64,000 nt of DNA from Pseudomonas atagonensis (GCF_011369485.1 NZ_VXCA01000034.1:1-64000), one strand, 5' to 3'. Shown: positions 1 through 11,518, counted from the stretch's first letter. Numbers and translations: made by a program. Notes: generated by a model not told the origin, from the sequence alone.

Positions 1-63
1 TACACCCTCGCACGCGGCGCATGCCGCCCCACTTAACACAATGAGCGTTAGCTCGAGTACCGC

Positions 64-220
64 TCTTGATCTTGATCCCGGAGCGAAGGAACCCGAGCCA
101 CAGCGAGGGCCGTACGTCAGGGCAAAGCCTTTTGGGTTACCTTTTCGGCGTTTGGAAAAGGTGACCCGCCGTAAGGGCGGAACCCTAAGCAGCCGCTACC
201 GCAGCAACGGATATACACCC
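64..220. repeat. Dispersed intergenic repeat, internally deleted copy
   Basis: This matches the sequence at 45113-45366: both begin with TTGATCTTGATC, share GGAGCGAAGGAACCCGAGCC, then AGCGAGGGCCG, ACGTCAGGGCA, GCCGTAAGGGCG and end at GATATACAC. This copy lacks about 100 bp present in the other between GATC and CCCGGAGCG. Both copies lie in the same orientation, just beyond the 3' end and terminator of a minus-strand gene. The translated repeat looks like a small arginine-rich protein and is a likely source of spurious annotations. Confidence 0.75.
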
Positions 221-247
221 AAACCCCAAAAACACCAGACAACAAAA

Positions 248-265
248 AGGCGCCCGAAGGCGCCT
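248..265 (-). terminator. clpA rho-independent terminator
   Basis: AGGCGCC (248-254) pairs with GGCGCCT (259-265) around a CGAA loop. Read on the minus strand, the stem is followed by a run of five T. It begins about 20 bp beyond the clpA stop codon. Confidence 0.75.
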
Positions 266-285
266 CTTCAATCAACAACAAGCCA

Positions 286-2556
286 TCAGGCCATCTCAGC
301 CGTGGTTTCGAAGTCAAACGTCAACTCACCGTCCTTGATGTCGATGTGAACCACACCGCCATGCTCGGCCAGCTCGCCAAACAGAATCTCCTCCGCCAGC
401 GGACGCTTGATCTTGTCCTGAATCAGACGCGCCATCGGCCGTGCGCCCATTGCCGAGTCATAACCACCCGCCGCCAGCCAACTACGCGCCGCGTCGGTAA
501 CCTCAAGCAGCACACGCTTGTCTTCCAGTTGCGCCTGAAGCTCGGTAAGGAACTTGTCCACCACACTCTTGATGACCTCATGACTGAGGCGACCAAACTG
601 GATAATGGTGTCCAGACGGTTACGGAATTCCGGCGTGAAACTCTTCTTGATCACTTCCATCGCATCAGACGAGTGGTCCTGATGAGTGAAACCGATCGAA
701 GCCCGAGCCGCCGTTTCGGCACCGGCGTTGGTCGTCATGATCACGATCACATTGCGGAAATCCGCCTTGCGCCCGTTGTTGTCGGTCAGCGTACCGTGGT
801 CCATCACCTGCAGCAGCAGGTTGAAGACTTCCGGATGCGCCTTCTCGATTTCATCGAGCAGCAATACGCAATGCGGCTGTTTGGTGATCGCTTCGGTCAA
901 CAGGCCGCCCTGATCGAAACCGACATAGCCTGGAGGCGCACCGATCAAACGCGATACGGTGTGGCGCTCCATGTACTCGGACATGTCGAAACGCACCAGC
1001 TCGATCCCCAGCGCCTTGGCCAGTTGCCGCGCCGCCTCGGTTTTACCCACCCCGGTCGGCCCTGCGAACAAGAACGAACCGACCGGCTTGTCCGGCGATT
1101 TGAGCCCGGCACGGGACAGCTTGATCGCGGTCGACAGAGAATCGATCGCTGCGTCCTGACCAAACACCGTCAGCTTCAGGTCACGCTCGAGGTTACGCAG
1201 CAGTTCCTTGTCGGAGCTGGTGACGTGCTTCGGCGGAATCCGCGCGATTTTGGCGACGATGTCTTCGACCTGCGGCACTTCGATACGCTTCACACGCATC
1301 TCGACCGGTTGCAGACGCTGATAGGCGCCCGCCTCGTCGATGACGTCGATGGCCTTGTCCGGCATATGCCGATCATTGATGTAACGCGACGCCAGTTCAG
1401 CGGCGGCGCGCAACGACTCATCGCTGTATTCAATGTTGTGATGCTGTTCGAAACGCCCTTTCAGGCCGCGCAGGATACCGATGGTGTCCTCCACCGACGG
1501 CTCGACGACATCGACCTTCTGGAAGCGACGCGCCAAGGCACGATCCTTCTCGAAGATGCCGCGGAATTCCTGGAACGTGGTCGAGCCGATGCAGCGAATG
1601 TCGCCAGACGACAGCAGCGGTTTGAGCAGGTTCGACGCATCCATGACGCCACCTGACGCGGCGCCGGCACCAATGATGGTGTGGATCTCGTCGATGAACA
1701 GGATCGCCTGCGGACGTTTTTTCAGTTCATTGAGCAGCGCCTTGAAGCGCTTCTCGAAATCACCGCGGTACTTGGTACCCGCAAGCAGAGCGCCAAGATC
1801 AAGCGAATAAACAACGCTGTTGGCCAGCAGATCCGGCACCTGATTGTCGACAATACGCTTGGCCAGGCCTTCGGCAATCGCGGTTTTACCCACGCCCGCC
1901 TCGCCGACCAGCAGCGGATTGTTTTTACGCCGACGCGCAAGGATCTGCGCAACACGTTCGACTTCCGACTCGCGGCCAACCAGCGGGTCGATGCGACCCT
2001 GGCGGGCGAGTTCGTTGAGGTTGCTGGCATAAGCATCCAGAGGATTGCCTGAAGAAGAAGACTCACCGCCCTCGTCGTCCTGCATATCTTGTTCACCTTC
2101 AGAGTGATCGCCATGCCCCGGCACTTTGGAAATGCCGTGAGCGATGTAGTTGACGACATCGATGCGCGCCACGCTCTGCTGTTTCAGCAGAAACACAGCC
2201 TGACTCTCTTGCTCACTGAAGATTGCAACCAGCACGTTGGCGCCAGTCACTTCGCGTTTGCCCGAGCTCTGTACGTGAAAAACAGCACGCTGCAGTACAC
2301 GCTGGAAGCCCAGGGTTGGCTGGGTTTCGCGATCTTCGTCGTGAACGGGGATCAATGGCGTGGTGGAGTCGATGAACTCCTGCAGGTCATGCTTGAGTTT
2401 GTCGAGGTTTGCGCCGCAGGCACGCAAAACGGTGGCGGCAGCCTCATTGTCCAATAGGGCCAGCAGCAGGTGTTCGACGGTCATGAATTCATGACGTTTC
2501 GAACGAGCCTCCTTGAAGGCTAGATTGAGGGTGACTTCGAGCTCGCGGTTTAACAT
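286..2556 (-). CDS. clpA: ATP-dependent Clp protease ATP-binding subunit ClpA
   Basis: ClpA is the cytoplasmic AAA+ unfoldase that delivers substrates to ClpP, including N-degron substrates brought by ClpS. The 756-residue protein has the family's usual length. It shows an N-terminal Clp_N repeat domain (about 1-145), an acidic Ser/Gly-rich linker (about 150-170), a first AAA module with Walker A GEAGVGKT (218-225) and Walker B LFIDE, and a second with GPTGVGKT (499-506) and LLLDE, plus the C-terminal D2-small domain. The start MLNRELE fits the family. It lies 30 bp downstream of clpS in the same direction, so the two are probably co-transcribed. Confidence 0.97.
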   Translation of the reverse strand: MLNRELEVTLNLAFKEARSKRHEFMTVEHLLLALLDNEAAATVLRACGANLDKLKHDLQEFIDSTTPLIPVHDEDRETQPTLGFQRVLQRAVFHVQSSGKREVTGANVLVAIFSEQESQAVFLLKQQSVARIDVVNYIAHGISKVPGHGDHSEGEQDMQDDEGGESSSSGNPLDAYASNLNELARQGRIDPLVGRESEVERVAQILARRRKNNPLLVGEAGVGKTAIAEGLAKRIVDNQVPDLLANSVVYSLDLGALLAGTKYRGDFEKRFKALLNELKKRPQAILFIDEIHTIIGAGAASGGVMDASNLLKPLLSSGDIRCIGSTTFQEFRGIFEKDRALARRFQKVDVVEPSVEDTIGILRGLKGRFEQHHNIEYSDESLRAAAELASRYINDRHMPDKAIDVIDEAGAYQRLQPVEMRVKRIEVPQVEDIVAKIARIPPKHVTSSDKELLRNLERDLKLTVFGQDAAIDSLSTAIKLSRAGLKSPDKPVGSFLFAGPTGVGKTEAARQLAKALGIELVRFDMSEYMERHTVSRLIGAPPGYVGFDQGGLLTEAITKQPHCVLLLDEIEKAHPEVFNLLLQVMDHGTLTDNNGRKADFRNVIVIMTTNAGAETAARASIGFTHQDHSSDAMEVIKKSFTPEFRNRLDTIIQFGRLSHEVIKSVVDKFLTELQAQLEDKRVLLEVTDAARSWLAAGGYDSAMGARPMARLIQDKIKRPLAEEILFGELAEHGGVVHIDIKDGELTFDFETTAEMA

Positions 2557-2586
2557 AGCTTCACCTCATACCCAAGTGGTCGGCGA

Positions 2587-2970
2587 TTAACCGTCCTTCT
2601 CGATTTCACAGAGTAGCGGATGCTGGCTTTCCCTGGCGTACTGGTTGACCTGCATGGCCTTTGTCTCGGCGATGTCGCGGGTAAACACTCCACATACTGC
2701 CCGTCCTTCTGTGTGAACGGCCAGCATGACCTTGGTCGCCAGCTCGCGATTCAGGTTAAAAAACACCTCGAGCACTTCGACGACGAAATCCATCGGTGTG
2801 TAGTCATCGTTAAACAAAACCACCTTGTACATCGGCGGCGCCTGTAACGCAGGCTTTGCTTCCTGAACAGCAACGCCTGCCGAATCGTCGTCGTGCTCCT
2901 CTGGAAGATCCTTTTGGAGAAGCGGGCGATCCTGATTGAATGTTAGTCGAATCTGGCTGATTGCATGCAT
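2587..2970 (-). CDS. clpS: ClpS adaptor protein
   Basis: ClpS binds the ClpA N-domain and recruits proteins with destabilising N-terminal residues. The 127-residue protein has a variable acidic N-terminal extension (about 1-38) followed by the conserved core YKVVLFNDDYTPMDFVVEVL, the helix with HTEGRAVCG, and the terminal TKAMQVNQYARESQHPL region. The NDDYTPM segment forms part of the N-degron pocket in characterised ClpS proteins. It precedes clpA by 30 bp and is divergent from cspD. Confidence 0.96.
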   Translation of the reverse strand: MHAISQIRLTFNQDRPLLQKDLPEEHDDDSAGVAVQEAKPALQAPPMYKVVLFNDDYTPMDFVVEVLEVFFNLNRELATKVMLAVHTEGRAVCGVFTRDIAETKAMQVNQYARESQHPLLCEIEKDG

Positions 2971-3050
2971 GGAAAGAAAGGTTCGTCAGTTGTGCAAATA
3001 CAGTGGTGGGGGCGGTTGTCCACGTTTTCAACTCCGACTGCCCGGTCAAC

Positions 3051-3078
3051 TTGACTATCGGGAAAACGGTGTTACAAC
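3051..3078 (+). promoter_or_regulatory. Candidate sigma-70 promoter of cspD
   Basis: TTGACT (3051-3056) and TACAAC (3073-3078) are separated by 16 bp and lie about 115 bp upstream of the cspD start. The intervening leader contains two short dyads, AATCC...GGATT and ACTCCA-GCGT-TGGAGT, that could fold in the mRNA. The assignment is by consensus only. Confidence 0.4.
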
Positions 3079-3194
3079 CAATAGAGCCCACAGTGGGTAA
3101 AAAAGATCCGCGGAGTCAATCCTTTTAACGGATTAGATTGCGGATGTCCTGGATGATACTCCAGCGTTGGAGTCTGTTGCAGAGGGATTTGAGC

Positions 3195-3488
3195 ATGGCT
3201 GTCGGCAAGGTGAAATGGTTCAACAATGCCAAGGGGTTCGGTTTCATCAATACCGAGTCCCGCGAGGGGAAGGACGAGGACGGCAAGGAGATAGATTTCT
3301 TTGCCCACTATTCCGCCATTGAAATGGACGGGTACAAAACCCTCAAAGCCGGGCAAATCGTCAGATTCGATATCATGCAAGGACCAAAAGGCCTGCATGC
3401 CACAAAAATTCAGAATGCCGAGCCTGCTAAAGATGTCGCCTCGACCGCTGCAGCGGTGCCTGCTCAGCAACAATCAGTAACGAGCTGA
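3195..3488 (+). CDS. cspD: Cold-shock domain protein CspD
   Basis: This is a single cold-shock domain nucleic-acid-binding protein; in enterobacteria CspD inhibits replication in stationary phase. The 97 residues start at MAVGKVKWFNNAKGFGFI, containing the RNP1-type KGFGFI motif, followed by an acidic insert (ESREGKDEDGKEI) and FFAHYSAI (RNP2-like). The C-terminal tail of about 25 Ala/Gln/Ser-rich residues is outside the domain. The ATG at 3195 was chosen over an in-frame upstream start at 3138 because homologues begin MAxGKVKWFNNAKG. It is divergent from clpS and convergent with icd. Confidence 0.93.
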   Translation: MAVGKVKWFNNAKGFGFINTESREGKDEDGKEIDFFAHYSAIEMDGYKTLKAGQIVRFDIMQGPKGLHATKIQNAEPAKDVASTAAAVPAQQQSVTS

Positions 3489-3514
3489 AGCGACTCGAAC
3501 GCCTGCCAGAAAAC

Positions 3515-3550
3515 AAACCGCCCGACTCGATCACTCGAGTCGGGCGGTTT
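3515..3550. terminator. Bidirectional terminator between cspD and icd
   Basis: A perfect 16-bp stem (3515-3530 with 3535-3550) with a TCAC loop lies between the convergent cspD and icd genes. It has A-rich sequence on the left and TTTCGTT on the right, so it can terminate in both directions. Confidence 0.85.
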
Positions 3551-3567
3551 CGTTGCAGCCGTGTTTC

Positions 3568-4824
3568 TTACATGTGCTTGATCAGCGCCTCACCGAAGCC
3601 CGAAGAAGACACCAGCGTGGCGCCTTCCATCAGACGTTCGAAGTCGTAGGTCACGGTCTTGGCCTTGATCGCGCCGTTGGTGCCTTTGATGATCAGGTCG
3701 GCCGCCTCGGTCCAGCCCAGGTGGCGCAGCATCATCTCTGCCGAGAGGATCACCGACCCCGGGTTGACCTGGTCCTTGCCGGCATACTTCGGCGCGGTAC
3801 CGTGGGTGGCTTCGAACATGGCCACGGTGTCGGACAAGTTGGCACCCGGCGCAATACCGATACCGCCCACTTCCGCCGCCAGTGCGTCGGAGAGGTAGTC
3901 GCCGTTGAGGTTGAGGGTCGCGATCACATCGTATTCGGCCGGGCGCAGCAGGATCTGCTGGAGCATGGCGTCGGCGATGGCATCCTTGACGATGACTTCA
4001 CGGCCGGTTTTCGGGTTCTTGAATTTCATCCACGGGCCGCCATCGAGCAGCTCGGCGCCGAACTCTTCCTTCGCCACCTCATAACCCCAGTCCTTGAAGG
4101 CACCTTCGGTGAATTTCATGATGTTGCCCTTGTGCACGATGGTCAGCGACTTGCGATCGTTGTCCACTACATATTGCAAGGCCTTGCGCACCAGACGCTT
4201 GGTGCCTTCCTTGGAAACAGGCTTGATGCCGATGCCGCAATCCTGATCGAAACGGATCTTGGTGACGCCCATTTCTTCCTTAAGGAACTTGATGACTTTG
4301 GTGGCTTCAGGTGAGCCGGCCTTCCATTCGATACCGGCATAAATGTCTTCGGAGTTCTCGCGGAAGATCACCATGTCGACGTCGCCGGGCTTTTTCACCG
4401 GGCTCGGCACGCCTTCGAACCACACCACAGGGCGCAGGCACACGTAGAGATCGAGCTGCTGGCGCAGGGCCACGTTGAGGGAGCGGATACCGCCACCGAC
4501 CGGGGTAGTCAGCGGGCCTTTGATGGAGACGACGTAATCTTTGACGGCATCCAGGGTTTCCTGAGGCAGCCAGGTGTCCTGGTCATAGACCTGGGTCGCT
4601 TTTTCGCCAGCGTAGACTTCCATCCAGGAAATCTTGCGCTTGCCCCCGTAGGCTTTCTCTACGGCAGCATCAACCACTTTGATCATCACGGGGCTGACGT
4701 CGACGCCAATGCCGTCACCTTCAATGAAGGGGATGATCGGGTTATCAGGAACATTGAGAGAATGGTCTGCATTGACGGTGATTTTGTCGCCGACGGCTGG
4801 AACCTGAATCTTCTTGTAACCCAT
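3568..4824 (-). CDS. icd: Isocitrate dehydrogenase, NADP-dependent, homodimeric type
   Basis: It oxidatively decarboxylates isocitrate to 2-oxoglutarate in the TCA cycle. The start MGYKKIQVP at 4824 gives 418 residues, the usual length; an in-frame start at 4917 adds 31 unconserved residues. The active-site region RSLNVALRQQLDLY contains Ser115, equivalent to the serine phosphorylated by AceK in E. coli (Ser113), so flux control at the glyoxylate branch is plausible. MVIFRENSEDIYAGIEW and the DGPW/NLNGDYLSD blocks also match the family. It is divergent from the unrelated monomeric isozyme at 5305. Confidence 0.97.
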   Translation of the reverse strand: MGYKKIQVPAVGDKITVNADHSLNVPDNPIIPFIEGDGIGVDVSPVMIKVVDAAVEKAYGGKRKISWMEVYAGEKATQVYDQDTWLPQETLDAVKDYVVSIKGPLTTPVGGGIRSLNVALRQQLDLYVCLRPVVWFEGVPSPVKKPGDVDMVIFRENSEDIYAGIEWKAGSPEATKVIKFLKEEMGVTKIRFDQDCGIGIKPVSKEGTKRLVRKALQYVVDNDRKSLTIVHKGNIMKFTEGAFKDWGYEVAKEEFGAELLDGGPWMKFKNPKTGREVIVKDAIADAMLQQILLRPAEYDVIATLNLNGDYLSDALAAEVGGIGIAPGANLSDTVAMFEATHGTAPKYAGKDQVNPGSVILSAEMMLRHLGWTEAADLIIKGTNGAIKAKTVTYDFERLMEGATLVSSSGFGEALIKHM

Positions 4825-5304
4825 GCTGAACTCCATTGTTTGGATTGAACATCTGGCTTGATCCGAGCGTAACCCACTTGAATCAACACGCAAACCCTCA
4901 GTTCCCGGCATTCGCACAACTCGATTCGTACAAGCCTGAAAGCAAAGGGAAAAGCGCCAAACTCAAGCATTCGCATCGACTTTACGCCCCACCCTGCCCT
5001 GCGACCTTTAGACCAATGGACGAGAATCGTTGCATATGAACCATCGGCAGATTGCCAGCTACCTATGTATAATGCCGCCCGCTGACCACAGGGTCACGAC
5101 GGCTGGCCTCTCTAGCACGAGACTTTCCGCCTGATTGGTCGGGTTGTTATCGCAGCCTGACTGCTTGACGCTCAACGATGCACCCAACATCACCGCGAAG
5201 ATTCTCGACATTCGGTTCATGGATGACTTTGAACGAACGCGCTTACCCGGCGCCCCTCGAGTTTCTGCGCACGCTTTAGCAAAGAAGAGAGAGTTAATCC
5301 GAAT
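4825..5304. promoter_or_regulatory. Divergent promoter region between icd and idh
   Basis: These 480 bp separate two divergent isocitrate dehydrogenase genes and contain no supportable gene. A perfect -10 hexamer TATAAT lies at 5068-5073 on the plus strand, about 230 bp before the idh start, without a clear -35 at the right distance. This implies a long idh leader if used. No operator was recognised. Confidence 0.4.
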
Positions 5305-7530
<2,226 letters not shown>

Positions 7531-7550
7531 GGTTGTAAAGGGAACATCAC

Positions 7551-7580
7551 AAACCCCGGCCCTGTGCCGGGGTTTGTTTT
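7551..7580 (+). terminator. idh terminator
   Basis: AAACCCCGGC (7551-7560) pairs with GCCGGGGTTT (7566-7575) around CCTGT and is followed by GTTTTT, 20 bp after the idh stop. Confidence 0.85.
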
Positions 7581-7620
7581 TGTGGCGTTTGCACCCATTT
7601 ATCTTTGAAATACAAACCAG

Positions 7621-7710
7621 TGTGGGACCGGGCTTGCGCGCGAATGCGTCGGTTCAGCCAATGAAGATTTTGAATGACAAACCGCTTTCGCGAGCAAGCC
7701 CGCTTCCACA
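7621..7710. repeat. REP-type inverted pair
   Basis: The left arm TGTGGGACCGGGCTTGCGCG and the right arm CGCGAGCAAGCCCGCTTCCACA are imperfect inverted copies separated by about 40 bp. The same core recurs at 31644, 51599 and, as a variant, 16099. These are typical Pseudomonas REP doublets in a spacer between unrelated genes. Confidence 0.8.
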
Positions 7711-7748
7711 AGGGATTGGGTTTCAACCAATAGATTGAGGTAGGTTTT

Positions 7749-8195
7749 ATGGAATGGCTCCCCCACATCACCGTCGCCACCATCGTCGAGGACAACGGCC
7801 GCTTTCTGATGGTCGAGGAACACAAGGCCGGCCGTAACGTGCTCAATCAGCCTGCCGGTCATCTGGATCCGGACGAAACCCTGATCGAAGCCGCCGTGCG
7901 CGAAACCCTCGAAGAAACCGGCTGGGACGTCGAACCCATCGGCGTCGTCGGCATTTACCTGTACACCGCCCCGAGCAACGGCGTGACTTACCAGCGCGTG
8001 TGCTTCAGCGCCAAAGCCGTGAAACACCACCCGGATTATCAACTCGACGACGGCATCGTCGGCGCCAAGTGGCTGACGCGCGACGAATTATTGGCCCAGC
8101 GCGAGAACTGGCGCAGTGAGCTGATCATCCGTTGCATCGACGATTATCTGGCCGGCCATCACTACAGCCTCGAACTGATACGCCCTTCCCTTTAG
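7749..8195 (+). CDS. NUDIX hydrolase, NudJ-like
   Basis: This 148-residue protein carries a complete Nudix box at residues 37-59 (GHLDPDETLIEAAVRETLEE then TGW), with the metal-binding REtLEE core. The surrounding sequence (ITVATIVEDNGRFLMVEEH; NQPAGHL; VGAKWLTRDEL) resembles NudJ, a phosphatase acting on HMP-PP and nucleotides. It immediately precedes mnmA (59-bp gap), an arrangement also familiar in enterobacteria, which supports the NudJ-like assignment. Its substrate cannot be read from sequence. Confidence 0.88.
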   Translation: MEWLPHITVATIVEDNGRFLMVEEHKAGRNVLNQPAGHLDPDETLIEAAVRETLEETGWDVEPIGVVGIYLYTAPSNGVTYQRVCFSAKAVKHHPDYQLDDGIVGAKWLTRDELLAQRENWRSELIIRCIDDYLAGHHYSLELIRPSL

Positions 8196-8254
8196 CCTTG
8201 AGGCCGTGAGCCTGATAGAATCGCGTCCTTTTTCAAGACACTCATTGAATCCCT

Positions 8255-9379
8255 ATGCGTGATCCAGCCCCTTCTGACACATCCAAGAAGCGCGTCATTG
8301 TCGGCATGTCCGGCGGCGTGGACTCTTCCGTTTCCGCTCTCCTGCTGATCGAGCAGGGTTATGAGGTGGAAGGCCTGTTCATGAAGAACTGGGAAGAAGA
8401 CGACGGAACGGAATACTGCACCGCCATGGACGACCTGGCGGATGCGCAGGCTGTGTGCGACAAGATCGGTATCAAGCTGCACACCGCCAACTTCGCTGCC
8501 GAGTACTGGGACAACGTGTTCGAACACTTCCTGGCCGAATACAAGGCCGGACGTACGCCGAACCCGGACATCCTGTGCAACCGCGAGATCAAGTTCAAGG
8601 CGTTCCTTGACTACGCCATGATGCTCGGTGCCGACCTGATCGCCACCGGCCACTACGTGCGCCGCCGTGACATCGATGGCCGCACCGAACTGCTCAAGGG
8701 ACTGGATCCGAACAAGGATCAGAGCTACTTCCTGCACGCCGTCGGCGGCGAACAGATCGCCAAGACCCTGTTCCCGGTCGGCGAGCTGGAAAAACCGGAA
8801 GTCCGTGCGATTGCCGAGAAATATGAGCTGGCGACTGCCAAGAAGAAGGATTCCACCGGGATCTGCTTCATCGGTGAGCGCCGTTTCAGCGACTTCCTCA
8901 AGCAATACCTGCCGGCACAACCGGGTGAAATCAAGACCACCGAAGGCGAAGTCATCGGCCGTCACCACGGTTTGATGTACCACACCATCGGCCAGCGTCA
9001 GGGTCTGGGCATCGGCGGCCTGAAAGACGCGGGCGACGAGCCGTGGTACGTGCTGCGCAAGGATCTGGACACCAACGAACTGATCGTCGGCCAGGGCAAC
9101 AACCATCCATGGCTGTTCTCCAGCGCCCTGCTCGCTTCGGAAATCTATTGGGTCAACCCGATCGATCTGAGCCAGCCGCTACGCCTGACCGCCAAGGTTC
9201 GCTATCGCCAGAGCGATCAGGCCTGCACCCTGGAAAAGACTCCGACCGGCTATCGCGCCGTGTTCGACGAGCCGCAACGCGCGGTCACGCCGGGCCAGTC
9301 GGTGGTGTTCTATGACGGAGAAATCTGCCTCGGCGGCGGCGTGATTGAAGTCGCCGAGCCGTGGAGCGGCCAGGCATGA
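8255..9379 (+). CDS. mnmA: tRNA-uridine 2-sulfurtransferase MnmA
   Basis: MnmA adenylates and thiolates U34 in tRNA-Lys, -Glu and -Gln, using sulfur relayed from IscS. The 374-residue protein has the PP-loop SGGVDSS (about 15-21), the catalytic nucleophile Cys108 in NPDILCNREIKF, and the second catalytic Cys204 in STGICFIGERRF. The motif GQRQGLGIGG is also typical. Its stop overlaps the hflD start by 4 bp (ATGA), so the two are translationally coupled. Confidence 0.97.
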   Translation: MRDPAPSDTSKKRVIVGMSGGVDSSVSALLLIEQGYEVEGLFMKNWEEDDGTEYCTAMDDLADAQAVCDKIGIKLHTANFAAEYWDNVFEHFLAEYKAGRTPNPDILCNREIKFKAFLDYAMMLGADLIATGHYVRRRDIDGRTELLKGLDPNKDQSYFLHAVGGEQIAKTLFPVGELEKPEVRAIAEKYELATAKKKDSTGICFIGERRFSDFLKQYLPAQPGEIKTTEGEVIGRHHGLMYHTIGQRQGLGIGGLKDAGDEPWYVLRKDLDTNELIVGQGNNHPWLFSSALLASEIYWVNPIDLSQPLRLTAKVRYRQSDQACTLEKTPTGYRAVFDEPQRAVTPGQSVVFYDGEICLGGGVIEVAEPWSGQA

Positions 9380-9999
9380 GCCCGACTCAGGAACAACTGA
9401 CGGCGCTGGGCGGCGTGTTTCTCGCCGCCGTTCTGGTCGACCGGATCGCCAAGACCGGGCAGACCAGCGAGGCCGGCCTGAGCTGCATGCTCGGCAGCCT
9501 GCTGGTGCGCGATCCGAAAGACACGCTGGACGTCTACGGCGGCGACGACCTCAATCTGCGCGAGGGTTACCGCGCGCTGATCGGCGCACTTGAGCGCGAC
9601 CCGAGTACCTTGCAACGCGAACCGTTGCGCTATGCGCTGTCGATGCTCGGTCTGGAGCGACAACTGGCCAAGCGCGGCGACATGCTCGACGTGATCGGCA
9701 AGCGCCTGCCGCAGATTCAATCGCAGGTCGAACATTTCGGCCCGGCCCACGAAAACGTGGTCGCTGCCTGCGGCGCACTGTATCAGGACACCCTGAGCAC
9801 GCTGCGCCAACGCATTCAGGTGCACGGCGACATGCGCAACCTGCAGCAACCGAGCAACGCCTCGAAGATTCGCGCCCTGCTGCTCGCCGGCATCCGTTCG
9901 GCACGCCTGTGGCGACAGCTCGGCGGTCACCGCTGGCAATTGGTGATCAGCCGTCGCAAATTGCTCAAAGAGCTGTATCCGTTGATGCGCAGCGAGTAA
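9376..9999 (+). CDS. hflD: High frequency lysogenization protein HflD homologue
   Basis: HflD is a peripheral membrane protein known in E. coli for affecting lambda CII; its housekeeping role is unclear. The 207-residue alpha-helical sequence matches family length and order, directly following mnmA with an ATGA overlap. The start MSPTQEQL at 9376 was preferred over an in-frame upstream start inside mnmA. No catalytic motifs are expected or seen. Confidence 0.9.
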   Translation: MSPTQEQLTALGGVFLAAVLVDRIAKTGQTSEAGLSCMLGSLLVRDPKDTLDVYGGDDLNLREGYRALIGALERDPSTLQREPLRYALSMLGLERQLAKRGDMLDVIGKRLPQIQSQVEHFGPAHENVVAACGALYQDTLSTLRQRIQVHGDMRNLQQPSNASKIRALLLAGIRSARLWRQLGGHRWQLVISRRKLLKELYPLMRSE

Positions 10000-10040
10000 A
10001 CGCCGCGCAATAAAAGCTTTGTAGTCTGTAACGCGTAATA

Positions 10041-10075
10041 CGCCGGTCAGTTGGCAACGGACCGGCGGATTTTTT
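10041..10075 (+). terminator. Terminator after mnmA-hflD
   Basis: CGCCGGTC (10041-10048) pairs with GACCGGCG (10060-10067) across an 11-nt loop and is followed by GATTTTTTC. A TATGAT hexamer (10080-10085) just downstream may be the -10 of purB. Confidence 0.75.
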
Positions 10076-10125
10076 CATGTATGATACGCGCCCCATTTCG
10101 TTGCCCGACTGTCCGAGAACACCCC

Positions 10126-11496
10126 ATGCAGCTTTCTTCGCTCACTGCGGTTTCCCCTGTTGACGGCCGCTACGCCGGCAAAACCCAGGCCCTGCGCCCG
10201 ATTTTCAGCGAGTACGGCCTGATCCGTGCCCGCGTTCTGGTTGAAGTGCGCTGGCTCCAGCGCCTCGCCGCTCACGCCGGTATCCCGGAAGTGCCAGCCT
10301 TCTCCGCCGAGGCCAACGCCGTTCTCAATGAACTGGCTGAAAACTTCTCGCTGGAGCACGCCGAGCGCGTCAAAGAGATCGAGCGCACCACCAACCACGA
10401 CGTCAAAGCGATCGAATACCTGCTCAAAGAGCAAGCGGCCAAGCTGCCTGAGCTGGCCAAGGTCAGCGAGTTCATTCACTTTGCGTGCACCAGCGAAGAC
10501 ATTAACAACCTGTCCCACGCCCTGATGCTGCGCGAAGGCCGTGACGACGTGATGCTGCCACTGATGCGCCAGACCGCAGAAGCCATCCGCGAACTGGCCA
10601 TCCGCTTCGCCGACGTGCCGATGCTGTCGCGCACCCACGGCCAACCAGCCTCCCCGACCACTCTGGGTAAAGAGCTGGCGAACGTGGTTTACCGCCTCGA
10701 GCGCCAGATCGCTCAGGTCGCTGCCGTTCCGCTGCTGGGTAAGATCAACGGCGCTGTCGGCAACTACAACGCACACCTGTCGGCCTACCCGCAGATCGAC
10801 TGGGAAGCCAACGCCCGCGCCTTCATCGAAGACGAACTGGGCCTGGGCTTCAACCCGTACACCACGCAGATCGAGCCGCACGACTACATCGCCGAGCTGT
10901 TCGACGCCATTGCGCGCTTCAACACCATCCTGATCGACTTCGACCGTGACATCTGGGGCTACATCTCCCTGGGTTATTTCAAGCAGCGCACCATCGCTGG
11001 CGAAATCGGTTCGTCGACCATGCCACACAAGGTCAACCCGATCGACTTCGAAAACTCCGAAGGCAACCTGGGCATCGCCAACGCGCTGTTCCAGCACCTG
11101 GCGAGCAAACTGCCAATTTCCCGCTGGCAGCGCGACCTGACCGACTCCACCGTGCTGCGCAACCTCGGTGTCGGCTTCGCCCACAGCGTGATCGCGTACG
11201 AAGCGAGCCTCAAAGGCATCAGCAAACTTGAACTGAACGCTGACAAGATTGCTGCCGATCTGGACGCGTGCTGGGAAGTCCTGGCTGAGCCGATCCAGAC
11301 CGTGATGCGCCGCTACAACATCGAAAACCCGTACGAGAAACTGAAAGAGCTGACCCGCGGCAAGGGCATCAGCCCTGAAGCGCTGCAGACTTTCATTGAC
11401 GGCCTGGACATGCCAGCCGAAGCGAAAGCCGAGCTGAAACAGCTGACCCCGGCCAACTACATCGGCAACGCTGTAGCGCAAGCAAAACGCATCTGA
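10126..11496 (+). CDS. purB: Adenylosuccinate lyase
   Basis: PurB cleaves SAICAR and adenylosuccinate in purine synthesis. The start MQLSSLTAVSPVDGRYAGK at 10126 gives 456 residues, matching the family; an in-frame ATG 75 bp earlier adds unconserved sequence. The fumarase/aspartase superfamily signature SSTMPHKVNPIDFEN (from residue 296) is intact, including the catalytic loop serine. It is flanked by terminators on both sides, so it is probably monocistronic. Confidence 0.97.
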   Translation: MQLSSLTAVSPVDGRYAGKTQALRPIFSEYGLIRARVLVEVRWLQRLAAHAGIPEVPAFSAEANAVLNELAENFSLEHAERVKEIERTTNHDVKAIEYLLKEQAAKLPELAKVSEFIHFACTSEDINNLSHALMLREGRDDVMLPLMRQTAEAIRELAIRFADVPMLSRTHGQPASPTTLGKELANVVYRLERQIAQVAAVPLLGKINGAVGNYNAHLSAYPQIDWEANARAFIEDELGLGFNPYTTQIEPHDYIAELFDAIARFNTILIDFDRDIWGYISLGYFKQRTIAGEIGSSTMPHKVNPIDFENSEGNLGIANALFQHLASKLPISRWQRDLTDSTVLRNLGVGFAHSVIAYEASLKGISKLELNADKIAADLDACWEVLAEPIQTVMRRYNIENPYEKLKELTRGKGISPEALQTFIDGLDMPAEAKAELKQLTPANYIGNAVAQAKRI

Positions 11497-11518
11497 TCGA
11501 CCGCTTGACCCGTTTGAG

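Larger units (their letters stand above)
1..285. other. Left-edge intergenic region, no convincing gene
   Basis: No supportable gene lies here. A reading frame from 41 to 349 is open on the plus strand, but it consists of translated repeat sequence and runs antisense into the clpA 3' end. The stretch holds one copy of an intergenic repeat (64-220) and the clpA terminator (248-265). A tRNA or infA could lie just beyond the left edge, as is common beside clpA in Pseudomonas, but neither is visible. Confidence 0.6.

Noticed and set aside
41..349. Arginine-rich 102-codon frame at the left edge
   Set aside because: It is the translation of a dispersed repeat running antisense into clpA; a related frame appears at the other repeat copy.
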